The notes: generated from the sequence alone by a model not told the origin. Counted from the stretch's first letter, positions 46,762 to 58,957 are shown. The stretch is 64,000 bases of DNA from Ctenosaura bakeri (GCA_948474755.1 CAOLHI010001429.1:372001-436000); one strand, 5' to 3'. Numbers and translations: made by a program.

Positions 46762-47689
46762 CTCCCATAACTGCTCTGGCAGAGACTTACCGACTGCCAG
46801 AGCAGTGTAGGATCTCAACTTCTGTCTCCAGTGAGCCTAGAGAATTCCCAACAATCAAAGCCAAGCTTACATGCCTGTGTATCCATCAAATAATGTCTGT
46901 TCAGGTTTGAACTATGCATTGTGCACAAGTAGCTGAACACAGGAATGGATTATTAGAAAGTGTGTTTTTTGATGTTCTGGAAAGCAATATAAAAGTTTTG
47001 TTTGTATTGTTGCAGACACGGTAGCCTACTCTCACAGGTAAACCATTGATGCTGTAGTCATCAAGTGAGGGATATATCTGTATGTATCAGTCCTTGGAGA
47101 CTAGCCCCTCCACTGCCATCACACATTTTTCAAAAGCCAGCTGGAACTCGGCTACTCAGACCCGAATGAGCAGCTTCTCTTCTGCTACCCCTCAGAGTTC
47201 TCCAGGTGGTGGCAGCAGCAATGGCAGCAGAGCCTCTTTTGATGTCCTTTTCAACTCAGCTCTATCTAAACTCAGCAGACTTTAATAAGCAGCTAGAACC
47301 AGAGATGCCAATTTATTTTTAGAGTTTTCTTCTGTGGTTATTTTTCAAATGATCTGTTATAATTTCATGCTTAAATAACACTAAATAACGTCGTGTGTTT
47401 GCACAGTGTAATTGGAAGAGACACGAAACCCAGGCAAGCCATCATCATTTTTACTGATATTCTCAACTGGAAAGGAAACTTGACAGTTAACCCTTTCAGA
47501 GCATTTCTAAAGGTAGCATCTTGTTTGGCACTACTAAAAAAAGCAAACAAGCAAAAGATGTCTGGGCTTGCCGGAGGAAGGGACTCATTTTATTTTAAAT
47601 ATTTATTATTGAAGTTTATATCTGTACAACTCATGACCATGAGCAAAAAAAATAAAAAATGAAAAAAAGACACATTCACTTCCCTAGGA
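46762..47689. other. Unassigned sequence with a serine-rich frame
   Basis: A plus-strand frame at 47082-47285 (67 codons, rich in Ser, ending NSALSKLSRL) is not recognised. It could be part of a retrocopy or chance. The A-rich patch near 47646-47670 follows it. Confidence 0.3.
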
Positions 47690-48370
47690 GCTAAGAGTTG
47701 AAAAGGAGAGATTTCAAATAATCTGGTTCCCAGTCATTTACAGCATTAAAGCAGCTATCAGCACTTTAAATTGGGCCTAGAAATACACTGGTAACTGCTA
47801 TAGGTAGCTAGTACTATTATATGCTCTAGTCTGTTGGCCCCGTAGGTAGCAGTGTTCTGTCTCAGTAGTAGCTTTAATGTTTAATGGCAGCTGCACATGC
47901 ACCATGTTTCAACAGTCTAGTCTAGGTGGTACAAGAGTACTTCCACCTAATGGTGGCAAGGTCCACTTTCTCAAGACAGGCTCCTAACTGGCATATGAGC
48001 TAACTGATAAAAGGTACTGCTCACCACGAGTGCCACCCATCCCTTCATCTTCAACACCAGACAGGAGAACACTCAGGCTGTGAACATGATTTCTCAGGGG
48101 AACTGTAACCCAATCCTGAACTAGCTGCACATATCCATCCAGATGAGTATCTAGATTAGTCTCTTACCTTATCTGGATTAAGGCCATTTCCACACTAGAC
48201 TTTGAGACCCCTCCCTAAACTGCAAACCCCAGGATTCCATAGAATGTTGAAAGTGGAATAATAGCACTATAACAGTCTAGTGTGGAAACGACTTATTTCC
48301 AGTTTCTATAGACTCATTTGTTCCAAATCTGTCTCCATATATTTGTTCAAGGTTTCATTGTTTATTGCTT
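47690..48370. repeat. Old LINE-like interspersed repeat split by a MITE
   Basis: caacagtctagtctaggtgg near 47910, cactttctcaagacaggctc and cagatgagtatctagattag, then cttaccttatctggattaa up to the MITE. After it comes ttccagtttctatagactca. Order and wording match a long, common squamate repeat, probably L2-related. The family assignment is from memory. Confidence 0.45.
48182..48293. mobile_element. Palindromic GGCC MITE with a deleted left arm
   Basis: The left terminus ggccatttccacactagact runs directly into tttgagacccctccctaaac, so most of the left arm is missing. The right arm is complete to gtgtggaaacgac. Inserted in the old repeat at 47690-48370. Confidence 0.85.
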
Positions 48371-50924
48371 TCTAAGCCTAATCTCATAGCCTGGCTGCAT
48401 GTGAAATCCCTGTTAAAAGCTGAAGAAACTTCATTAGTTCAGAGGGTGGATGGGAGCATGGGAGATGGATTCAGTTCTGTACCAAATATCAGATTGGTAA
48501 GTTACCAGCTGCTTCTTCTTTACATACTTGTTAAATATTTGTCTCTGTTCTGTTGACTAACCTGAGATGGTGAGAAAGGAGAGAGGTAGTGGTAACCATG
48601 GGTGAATGTGAGCAAACAGTTACATGTACTTGGTTTCATTGGAGAGGAGGACTAAACACCATGGAAAACACTGGGAGGGTAGAAGAAGAACTGGAAAGGT
48701 GGCACACCCTGCAATTCTTATGAGAGACAGTTCCACAAATGAGACAGTTTTTCTATCATCTTTACAAATGGTTAAGGTGGCATAAGCCAATGGCAATCCC
48801 CCCCCGCCAAAATTATATCATCATATAACAGATTTTTTTTCCTTGTATGACTGAGTTCATTAGCCTTTTATCTTAATTTTAATATTATAGAGGAGAGAGT
48901 GGTAAAGTTTAGATCATTTCTGTTGGTTATTAAGGAACTGAGAAACTTTTTATCCAGAACATGAAATTACAATGTTGCTTGAAAAACAAGAATGATTCTG
49001 CCAGGTTAACTATGATCGATTGCATTTATTCTAGAAATTATTTATTATTTGGCCATTGCTGCTGAAGTTAATAAGAGGAGGCTGTGAATGTGAGCTGTGT
49101 GGCTCTGTTGCTGGCCTCCGTTAAGGGGCAGTCACCTGAACCTGCTCTAGTGACCTCAGCATTGCTTCCAGTGCAATGTTGAAGGATGCCTGTCTTGGCT
49201 GCCATTCCTAATCCTACTTCTCCATCTGTCACTGCTTGAGAAAGTCAATTTCCTAAGCAGCTGCTGCCCCTGGCTACCATTATGAGGCAAGCTATTATGA
49301 GGTTTCAGCTGTCATAGTAAGATAGCTATTAGAGCTCTGAAAAGGTCTTTTTTTTTTTTGAACCACAACTCCCAGAATACTCAGCTGACTATTGGTTCGG
49401 CTTATTAGGGAATTTTGGAAACTGTAGTCAGAAAATGTCTTCTTAAAGATATACATATATATATATAGCAGACAGAGTCCATTCCAGTAAGAAAGAGAGA
49501 AATTGAATTGCTTTGCATTTTAATATATGAAACTACCCAATTTTTACATTTGAATCAATACGTACACAAGAACATGACTATCTTTGAAAATTTGCATCTC
49601 TCCAAGTTCTCTAATGGAGTTCTTTACTCAGAACACAGGTGCGAAAATGCATATATGAGAATAACATTTGAAAGCTGTTACAGTAGAAAAATTGCTGGCA
49701 AAAAGGTATAAATTAGGCAAATTGCATTCAAGAAGGCACATATGAAGATGAATGCACAGAAAAGCAGATACAAATTTTCACACAAACAAATGATTTCCAG
49801 AGTTGTGGATGAATTGAACTTGGAAAAATTAGAAACTGGGGAAAAAACCCAATATGGAGAGATTCATCTGCATGTATTCTGGGATATACATTTCTCTTGA
49901 AAAATGTGATGAGCTAGCAGGCAAAACATATGAATCTTTTACCTGTAGTCTTAAATCAGACTCACTGCGATATCGAGTGTACTCACAGATAGAGCATTTT
50001 AAAAAAATCACATAATTGCATCTGTGTAGATAACACAGCTGTTCTGTTTATCTGGAATTGCATCCAGGAAGAAATCTGCCCCAGAAAATCTGTTTTCTTC
50101 TAAGTAGTATTTTTGAATTAGAGATCCTCATTACATCCTTCAGGTATTTTCTTAATATAAATTTATCCTTGGACTATGAAACTTGTTACCATTACATTTT
50201 AAATTAAATTACACTAATTGTCAAATACTTTTTTTAAAAAAACACAAATGACTTAACTGAGATCTATTTGATTCCATAATTAGATGCTTTCTACAAGAGC
50301 ATGAAGTTTTCAGAGACAGATTCAAATTAGCACACAGGTTTAGTCTACATACAAATGTAGTTTTAAAACTTGAAAAGTGCTCTGGAGATTTGGGTGGGGA
50401 GCTACATAGCAAAGTTGTTCTGTGATCTCAAAGGTTACTGGTGAACACTCTCCACAGTCAGATTTTCCCAATTCAAATCAGAATTTTTAGAGTTGTTCCA
50501 GGGAAAACAATAAAAAATGCACAGTTTGCATGAGAAGCAACCAGTTTAACCATTCTAAAAATGTTCTGCTTCTGTACGCTTCCTTGGAGTTCCTCTGGCT
50601 CACACTATGGATGCTTTTTTCTTCTTCCATCAATGCATTACTTCTTTCTTCTCTTCACTGCAACCTTTCTCTTTCCCCTGCCCGTATGCCTGGCCCTTGC
50701 GTGTCTTGGCTTTCATCCACATCTTTCCATTGTCCCTGCTTTTTCAGGTTTTTTGCCTCATTCACACATCCCTGCCCAATTCTCTAATGCACAAACCCAG
50801 CCTGACTCTGTTTGTACCAACATTTGCATTTTTGCTGACTGCAAGAATCAGTTTAATTTCATGGGTGTCATTTCCTTCCAGAAATCTCTCTCTGAGCAGC
50901 AGGCCAACGAATCCCTGATAAAAC
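48371..50924. other. Mostly repeat-poor unassigned sequence
   Basis: A degraded inverted-repeat element (gaaccacaactcccagaata ... ggaaactgtagtca) lies at about 49358-49432, and a short (AT)n near 49450-49467. Pyrimidine-rich frames at 50530-50941 have no recognised domain. Confidence 0.35.
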
Positions 50925-51290
50925 ATATTTTCCTACGGTAATGATTTTATGGGCCCATAAGTCATGAATTTATTATGATCTCAGCCCCTGCTGCTGATTG
51001 CTGTAAAATGCAAAGTAATTAACAGCGAGCGACAGCTACTATTCCCACCTGGTAGCGTGTTCTTTCCTACACTGATGGCTTTGATTAAAGTAATGACTAA
51101 AGTGTGAAGGCGGGCTGTAAAATATTAGCATGATTAATGCCACATCCTAAATACGAAACAAAACTAATGGGCCAAGCTTTGAGAAACTATACATATATGT
51201 GTGTGTGTATAAAATATTCCTTCCCTCTAGCTATTGTTCTGTCTCATTTTATGCATTTCTTTTTGTTAAATAATGTATGGGCTTGAGGGA
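50925..51290. promoter_or_regulatory. Candidate conserved non-coding element / enhancer-like block
   Basis: Repeat-free sequence with closely packed homeodomain-type and E-box words: gcaaagtaattaacagcg, cccacctggtagc, ctttgattaaagtaatgac and gcatgattaatgcc. This is the texture of deeply conserved developmental enhancers. The inference is from composition and motifs only. Confidence 0.35.
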
Positions 51291-52402
51291 GGGCCAAAGA
51301 TCAGACGACTAAAGCATCTTGAAAGCTGACAGCTTCTTAAGTGCTTGTGTTAATTTCTCTATGCCTTCTCATTGGGCAAAAGGGAAATAAGATTTCTGAG
51401 CCTGGCTGTGATTCTGAAGCTCTTTGGAGAGAGTAAGGGATGTAGAAGGGAGAAATGGGTCAAGATGCAGAAGGCAGTAATCTCTTTTAATGATCTTTCA
51501 CTGGCTCTTTGTCTTCTTGTCTTGTCAAAGTTGTGTTGAATATTATCTAATTTCAGGTAAAAATTAGCAGTTTCAATAAAATAATCCTCTTTTCCCTGTT
51601 TTGATTGTGTGAATACCTTTGAGCCTTATTTGGTTGCTGTTAATTGAGTTCATTTGGCACCATCTCTTCTCTACCACTCCTGCTGCTTCTTTTCTTTTCC
51701 TGGATTAGCCACATGCATCATCCCACCACATCAGGGTTCTTTAAAAAAAAAAAAAAAAACACCAAAAAAGGAACAAGAATGATCTCACAGTTTGGCTAGC
51801 AGACGTCTCTACTGAGGGTAAGTGAGGGTAATTTAGGAGCTGGGGCAAGTAAGAGCAATGTAAATTAATGCAAAAAAAAAAAAGTGATGAAGAATTGCTG
51901 ACAAATGTTTGCAAAAACACCAATAGTTTTCACTGAAGTATTGCTGTTTCTCTTTTACCTTCTTCTCCTTATTCAGCAGTAAAAGTTAATTGCATATTTT
52001 TTTCAAAATGTCCTATAAATATTTTCTGGCTGTTCTAAGTTGATTGATGAATGTGGGTGAAATGGCATTCCAAAATATCACAATGTTTTGCTGGTATGGC
52101 ATATGTGTCAGTCCCTGCCTTTCACCCTCTGCCTTTATTCCTCCTCTGGCTTTCACAACTTCTGTTGCCAACTCCAGCTATTCCATTCACCCACCTTTAT
52201 CTCAGCATCTTCAGAAGGGCACTCATATGTCTCTGTACCACACATGACACTTCTTATTGAGGGAACACTTCTAACTCAGCCCTCCTCTGTCTATTTGGAT
52301 GCCGAAAAGGGGAATGAGGATTGATACATGGCTGTGTTTGGACAGTATTTGACTGCTAATAAGCAACAGCATGTCACAGTTGTTTTCAGATGTTCAACAT
52401 AT
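51291..52402. other. Unassigned sequence
   Basis: Poly(A) patches at about 51743-51758 and 51872-51882. No gene recognised. Confidence 0.35.
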
Positions 52403-52809
52403 CAGGCACATGTGCCAAACACAAGGTCAGTAGGCCAAATCCAGCCCACCAGGCCATTTCATGTGGCCCTCACACCTCTCCTGCAGGTGCAGCTGGGGGG
52501 CAGAAAAAGGTACAGAGAGGGGCTGGGGAGCAGAAAGTGGCACACTTTGGATAGACTAACCAGTTCTATGTCACTTTACAGAAGTATAGGGACCATAAAC
52601 TACAGTCAGATAGCCCCAAAATGCCCAAGAAGAGAAAAGTTGATGCAGAGGGAAGGCAATTTAAAAACCAGTAATAATCAAATGCAGAGGCAATTATTTC
52701 ATATGATAAAAGAGCAAATCCATTTATATAGTCTTACAGATACAACCGGCCCTTTGAGGGCAACCATAATGCTGATGTGGCCCAAGATGAAACTGAGTTT
52801 GACAACCTG
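52403..52809 (+). mobile_element. Non-autonomous hAT-like element with residual transposase start
   Basis: Ends are CAGG...CCTG: left caggcacatgtgccaaac, right gagtttgacaacctg. Flanking words ggccaaatccagcccaccag and atgctgatgtggcccaagat are those of hAT elements that gave rise to several vertebrate zinc-finger BED-type genes. An ATG at 52621 opens MPKKRKVDAEGRQFKNQ and then stops, matching the N-terminus of that transposase group. The body is deleted. No 8-bp duplication survives. Confidence 0.72.
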
Positions 52810-54358
52810 ATAAGGGTTCCTTCCCATTCTGATTTCTCTTTCTCTTCTACAGAGCTAAAATTTTTAGCCTTGTCAAGTGCTAACATCCTACACCAAAATT
52901 TTCAAAGCATTTCTGTGGATTCTGCCCAAGGAATATGATGTCTATGATTTTTTTTTTTAAATGTTCCAGATGCAGGTATGTGACCTCTCCTCAGTGAAAT
53001 ATTTACCATTGCTCTTGTATAGCTCCACATATTGCCACAGGTGCACTGAGATTCTACTTTTCCTGGAAAACAAATCTTTGAAAAGACTGTCCCAAACACA
53101 AATGAACTAAAACTGCCTTCTAGCTTACACTTTTGCTATTGTCAAAACTCACAACTTGGAAAAGTTACTTTTTGGGCTATAGTTCCTGGAATCCACCAAT
53201 CAGCGTACTGACTAGGGGATTTGGGAAGCTCTATTCCAAAATCCCTCACCTTTCTGTTGAAAAGTGCCCAATGTATGCATTGGCTTTCAACTGCTTCTCG
53301 AAATTTCACCTGTTTTTTGGCCTGAGTTCTGGATACCAATGGCAGATCAGTGATAGAAGGGTAGGCTACAATGCTGGGATGATAGGTCAGTTTTCACCCT
53401 CCTTGCCCACCCCAGTGGGTTACACAAACATATTTTTGCCAACCTGGAAGTGACATGATGTCACTTTCAGTTTTGGTCAATTTGTGGGCAGTTAGGGAAG
53501 GGTGGGTTGGGGGTCATGGGATGAGAGGGGGAAAAATCACCATGTCTGGGAGCATTGTTAGTACTTTGTGGGGATTTTTGGTTCCAGTTAGCCAACCTTT
53601 ATTTTTTAAATTATTTATTTTGGGATTCTGGAGACATTGGAGATCTTCTGGGGTATGGGCTCAAAACGGGGTTAGGTATATGGGATGTACTTTCCCCACC
53701 CCTCTACTAAGGAATATAAAAAACTCCATTGGCTCATTTTTAAGAGGTGCCAGTGGAAAAGAGGGCTTCTCTGGTATGTGATCTCAGAATTTGGTCAATC
53801 TGTAAAATATTTTCTGATCAGTTTGAGTTACAATTTGAATTGATCAAATTCTTTCACGTAGAAATGTTTGACATTTGCATGCCTACTATGGGCAGTGCTA
53901 AAGGTACCACATGCAGTTTCATGCTTTGATACACACATCCTCATGTATGATCATACATACAGTTCTTTCATGTTCTAAGCTGGGTAACAATGGACATGTT
54001 CTGGAGCTCCTGAACTCTGGCAAGTGCCATCTTACAGTTCCCAGAATTTGTTCTCAGGAGAAAGGGGAGTTAAAAAAAATGTGTCTGCTGTTCCCAAGGG
54101 CGTTTTGGGAAATTAAACCCACTTGTCTTATTGCAATGGAGCACTGAAGAGCTCCAATAAGCCTTGTTTGCTTCTCAAAAATTGTCCAACCTCCCTAGAT
54201 ATACCCCAGCTCCCCCTCAAGTGGACCCACAGAACACAGCTCCAAGAAGAAAAGGTAAATGCGGTGTCTTCTAATGTCAGATAACAGATAGATATTCCAT
54301 ACATTCAGACAATTTAAATTTTATTTTAGGGAGAAATTGTATCTTCTGTATAAAGGAC
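52810..54358. other. Unassigned sequence
   Basis: A degraded inverted-repeat element (gggctatagttcctggaatc ... gctctattcc) lies at about 53170-53238. Frames at 53133-53781 show no recognised domain. Confidence 0.35.
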
Positions 54359-54361
54359 TAT

Positions 54362-54817
54362 GGGCTTTTTCACACTTTGGGAAGAAAACGGTGCATTTTA
54401 TTACTCACTGGACTGGCGTGCTCTCTCCGATGATCCATACTGGTCCGGAGCAGTGCGTGGCCACACTACACACTGCTCCAGGGATGAAAACGGTGGCTTC
54501 CGGTTGGTGGAGGCTCTCTACCAACCAGAGAAGCTTGCCAGCCGGAAGCCTGTCCCCAGAAGATCTGCAGCCTCACGCTGGTGCGAGCCTGCAGATCTAC
54601 ACAGGAGCGCAGCGACGGAGTGGGGCGTGCCGGGCTATTGAAAGACCCATTTTAAGCAGTCTTTCAATAGCATAGCGAACCACCAGTTGTGGTCGTTCCG
54701 GAGCGGGCTGAAGTCCGAAACTACAGAAAGTAGACCGAACCCAGTTCGCCCCCAAGTGCAAACATCCTCGCTGGAGGACGCGCTGCCCAGTTGTAAAAAC
54801 AAAATGCTGAAAAGGCC
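54362..54817. mobile_element. GC-rich GGCC-type transposon, 456 bp
   Basis: Ends gggctttttcacactttggg and atgctgaaaaggcc. Target duplication tat at 54359-54361 and 54818-54820. Same length and arrangement as the copy at 9444, including the ggtggaggctctctaccaac block and the hairpin gaaagacccattttaagcag. Confidence 0.92.
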
Positions 54818-54820
54818 TAT

Positions 54821-55384
54821 GTTGTAGGATGCACAATGAATTCATATAGTGCTATATTTCAGCTCTCTGGTGTATTATCTGACAGAAAAGCACTTATCAA
54901 ATGGATGTCTCCCATCTAAGCAACCTGTTTTACAAACTGATTCACACCGTTCAAGCATCACAATGAGCTTCATTTGGCTTTGAATACATCACTTAGTATA
55001 TTATTTCTTGCTGGTTGAGACATGAATTGTGATTTTAAATCTACTAATTTCTGACTTTGTCATTAGTACTAATATTCAGCTATTATTCAGAACTCATAGC
55101 ATTTTGGTCTGCATGATCTCACAAACACACTCAGAGCCTCTCAAGTAGGAACACAGGGTTTTATTTTAAATTCAACTTCTTCTCTGCCAAGTGAAAGGAC
55201 TGCAACCCAGGTCTCTGTAAGTATCTCCTGGATGCAGGCCTTGGCAAGACCTTTCACTGCCTGGTTGGGAAGTTCCTTGGAGAGGTAGCTGGGAGTCCAG
55301 AGAGACGGGGAGGAGGTGAGGATAAGGCCTGCTGACAATGAGCAGGACATACCAAGGAGCCAGTGAATAGAGGGCTGGGGGTAG
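54821..55384. other. Unassigned sequence
   Basis: No gene or repeat recognised before the CR1. Confidence 0.35.
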
Positions 55385-56245
55385 CTGAATCATAGAATCA
55401 TAGAGTTGGAAGAGACCCCAGGGGCCATCTAGTCCAACCCCCTGCCATGCAGTAAGACTCACCAAAGCATTCCCAACAGATGGCCATCCAGCCTCTGCTT
55501 AAAAACCTCCAAAGAAGGAGAGTCTACCACACTCCAAGGCAGCATATTCCACTGCCGGACAGCTCTGACGGTCAGGAGGTTCTTCCTGAGGTTCAAGTGG
55601 AGTCTCCTTTCCTGCAGCTTGAATCCATTGCTCCTTGTCCTGGTCTCTGGAGCAGTAGAGAACAAGCCTGCTCCCTCCTCAACATGACATCCCTTCAAAT
55701 ATTTAAACATGGCTATCATGTCCCCTCTTAACCTTCTCTTCTGCAGACTAAACATACCCAGCTCTCTAAGGCATTCTTCATGGGGCATGGCTTCAAAATC
55801 CTTCACTATTTTGGTTGCCCTCCTCTGGATGTGTTCCAGCTTGTTGACATCCTTCTTGAATTGAGGTACCCAGAACTAGACACAGTATTCCAAATGAGGC
55901 CTAACCAATGCAGAATAGAGTGGTACCATTACCTCCCTCAGTCTAGACACCATACTCCTATTGATGCAACCAAGAATTGCATTGGCTTTCTTGGCTGCCG
56001 CGTCACACTGCTGAGTCATGTTCAGCTTGTGATCTACCAAGACTCCTAGATCCTTTTCACATGTCCTGCTATCCAACCACACACGTCCCCTATCATATAC
56101 TTGTGACTTTCATTTTTTCTGCCCAAGTGCAGGACCTTACATTTCTCTCTGTTGAAATTCATTTTGTTAGCTTTGGCCCAGCTCTCCAATCTGTCAAGGT
56201 TGTTTTGAAATTTGATCTTATCCTCTGGTGTGTGAAGCACCCTTT
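55385..56245 (-). pseudogene. CR1 LINE, 5'-truncated, the most complete copy here
   Basis: The left edge atcatagaatcatagagttg then gaagagaccccaggggccat is the classical CR1 3' end. Reading leftward on minus, the ORF2 C-terminus shows WAKANKMNFNREKCKVLHLG, EKDLGVLVDHKLNMTQQCDA, then AILGCINRSMVSRLREVMVP, LVRPHLEYCV, KRRLRGDMIAMFKYLKGCHV, SNGFKLQERRLHLNLRKN, and VRQWNMLPWSVVDSPSLEVF, ending HLLGML. The RT core and endonuclease are missing, and a few frameshifts break it (near 56050 and 55810). The 5' truncation is near the gat microsatellite. Confidence 0.96.
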
Positions 56246-56296
56246 GTGCAGAGATATTACTGGCATTGAATTGCTGATGATTGTGCTGTCCAGATG

Positions 56297-56298
56297 AC

Positions 56299-56344
<46 letters not shown>
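56297..56344. repeat. (GAT)n microsatellite
   Basis: About 16 GAT units. It produces poly-His and poly-Ile runs in minus-strand frames, which are not genes. Confidence 0.95.
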
Positions 56345-56350
<6 letters not shown>

Positions 56351-57546
56351 ATTTGCTTGGCATACATGCAACTGTGGTGGATGCTTAACATATCATCCTT
56401 AATGACATGACCTGTGACATCACAAAGGATCATCCCTAGGTCTTGGATCTGGGGACTGAAATCTCTTAGCCTGGGATAGTCCTTATCTGGCAACTCTATT
56501 TTAATCCCATTGGAATACATTATAAATAAAACATTCTTAGAAATTTATTTACTCAGCTTAAAGACCAGAAACATAGCAACTCTTACTAGTTCAGCTCTGA
56601 GGCACGCAAATCTTCGCTCCTCGTCTTTTTGAACTGTTTCCATTCTGGAGGGTCTTTATAAGATCAATGACATGAGGCCACAATGCACCTGGAGTGGGTA
56701 TCAATCTCCACCATTCCTCACCATTAGCTATACTGCCTTCTGGAATGTGCAGGCCAACAACACCGGGAAGGCCAAGTGGCTCCTCTCATTTTACAGTATT
56801 TCAGCTGCATTACAGTTGGCCATTTTAATAACATGAGGGTTTTTTTGTGTTTTCCTTTTCTTTTCCTATCCATTTTCCCTCCTGTGTCATTCCTTTTTAA
56901 ATTATAAGCCTGAAGGCAGAGACCATCTTGTATTTATTGATCCATAGGCTGGTTTGGAAGGCTTTCTGTCAGAAGAACAGATATACATTTTACATAAAAC
57001 AGAACAGATATATTTACTCTAATATTTTGAAGTGAATGCTGATTGGAGGAGACAACAAGTAAGGAAGGCTGAAGTTCCTTCAGGGCTGCTGTTGATATGA
57101 TAATTTGTCTCAGCTCTGGGCACGGACCCTTCTGGTCACTCCATGGGAGTGTTTTCTATTTCCCATATTCCTTTATACTGCACCCATTTTCAGTGCGTCA
57201 TTCAACCTTCCCTCCTGCCATTGCTGTCATTCTGTGCACCACAGTTTTAGAAATTACCTGCAGAAAACTTCTGGCCTAGACATTTATTGAAAAATATCTT
57301 TATTTTTTTTTCTTTGAGTGAATAGTATTATTCAAACTGAGATGTAAAGTAACTGGTAGTGGGCAGATAGTGCTGAACCACTGAAATTGCCCACAGATCA
57401 ATAAAGATGAATATGGAGGGACTCAGAAATCTTCTCTAACTTGTTCAAGAGGCTACAAACAGAACCCTGTGAAAAGCAAACATGATAATAATAATAACAA
57501 TAACAATAATAATAATAGGGAGTGATGAAACATGGATAAGCAAGAC
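56345..57546. other. Unassigned sequence
   Basis: A LINE-tail-like stretch (attataagcctgaaggcaga) is near 56900. A (TAA)n/(CAA) patch lies at about 57485-57520. Confidence 0.35.
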
Positions 57547-57549
57547 TAA

Positions 57550-58016
57550 GGCCCTTTCCGCACGGGCCTATTAAAACGGTGCAGAGCGACCTCCAACGGA
57601 GGTCTTCTGAACCATGGAGTGGACTGGGGTGGACTACTTTTTGTAGTTCCGCACCTCAGTCCACTCCGGAGTGACCAGAACTGGTCACGCAGCGTGCTTT
57701 TTAAAAACCTCTTTTAAGAGGTTTTTAAAAAGCATGGAGTGCACAACCCTGTGTTGCTCCATTCCTGCGCTCTGGTGCAGATTTGCAGGCGCACACTAGT
57801 GCGTGTCTGCAGATCTGCCGGGGGCGGGCTTTAGGCTGGCGAGCTTCTCCGGTTGGTGGAGAGCCTCCACCAACCAGAAGCTGCCATTTTGGACGCTGGA
57901 GCAGTGCGAAGCGATGAGTTCGCACTGCTCCTCATCCCGACGGACTCGCCCGGATCCACCAAAAAGCCGGTGAGTAGCGGCAGGGAGCGTTTTCCTCACC
58001 GCGTGCGGAAAGGGCC
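57550..58016. mobile_element. GC-rich GGCC-type transposon, 467 bp
   Basis: Ends ggccctttccgcac and gtgcggaaagggcc are perfect 14-bp inverted repeats. Target duplication taa at 57547-57549 and 58017-58019. A 36-bp hairpin has 17-bp arms (ctttttaaaaacctctt and complement) around 57716. The best-preserved copy and a good reference for the family. Confidence 0.94.
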
Positions 58017-58019
58017 TAA

Positions 58020-58957
58020 ATGTTTTGGGAGAAACTCCACACAGGGACACCGTTTTTAGCAGTAGCCCCACTCTGAATGTAATATATAGTTCAGTCCTGT
58101 GTTTCCCCATGTCTTTACTGAACTCACACAACTAAAACACCCCAAATCACCCTGATCTAATTTTGTTTGAATCAGTTGCGTAGGTTGGAGTTCAAGTGGG
58201 GGGCAGGGCGAGGGGGGCAGAGAGGCAGCGGCGTGGCTGCATCACGTGGGGGTGTGGCCATATCATGCAGGGCCCCCCAAAAAACTGCTATCTGGGAAGG
58301 TCCACACTCATCATCACACATACACACCCGGTCTGTATGCCTCTGGTCTGAATAAAGAATTCATCTTTATGTGCACTATATTGTCAGGAAGCAGAGGCTC
58401 CATGCGAGAAAGACTACTCCCATGACTGCCCATGCAGCCTTTAGCTAACTGGTAATTTGTTTCTTCTCTAGCAGGATAAGCACATTACACTGGGCAGGTT
58501 TGGTTTTTTTAATGCTTATTTGTGCAGTGCTTACTGTGAAACTGTAGCCAGGAGGTACAAATCTACCTTACTAGCTGATGTCTCTTTGTTATCCAGGAGG
58601 AATTGCTGCTCCTCCCTACAGGGTGGCTGCCAGTCTTCTTTGGCTACTAAATTTCATTTGTAATAATTTACTTACTTATGCAAATATTCTGTCACTTCAT
58701 TTTGATGTCTCAAGGCAAAGGCAACCCTCTTAAAGACACACATACAAATACTGGAGTGGAGGCAAAAACCAGAGGATTGTAGACAAAGGTTTACTTGGTT
58801 ACTTATTTTTTTCTCAAATGTATCTGTGAACACCAACCGTCTAGCTCTCGGCTGCTTTTGCATATGAGCTGTTTATCTCCATATCCCCCCATCCACTACA
58901 AAACCTCTTCCTCACCTCACTTTGCCTCCTAATTCCACCATACCACTTGTTCTCTCA
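58020..58957. other. Unassigned, with a GC-rich fragment
   Basis: A GC-rich, ggggg-containing fragment near 58195-58285 is possibly a remnant DNA element. Otherwise unassigned. Confidence 0.35.

Noticed and set aside
52328..52810. 160-codon plus-strand frame
   Set aside because: Its second half lies in the hAT-like element in a different frame from the transposase start; accidental.
56159..56520. Poly-His and poly-Ile frames
   Set aside because: They are translations of the (GAT)n microsatellite.
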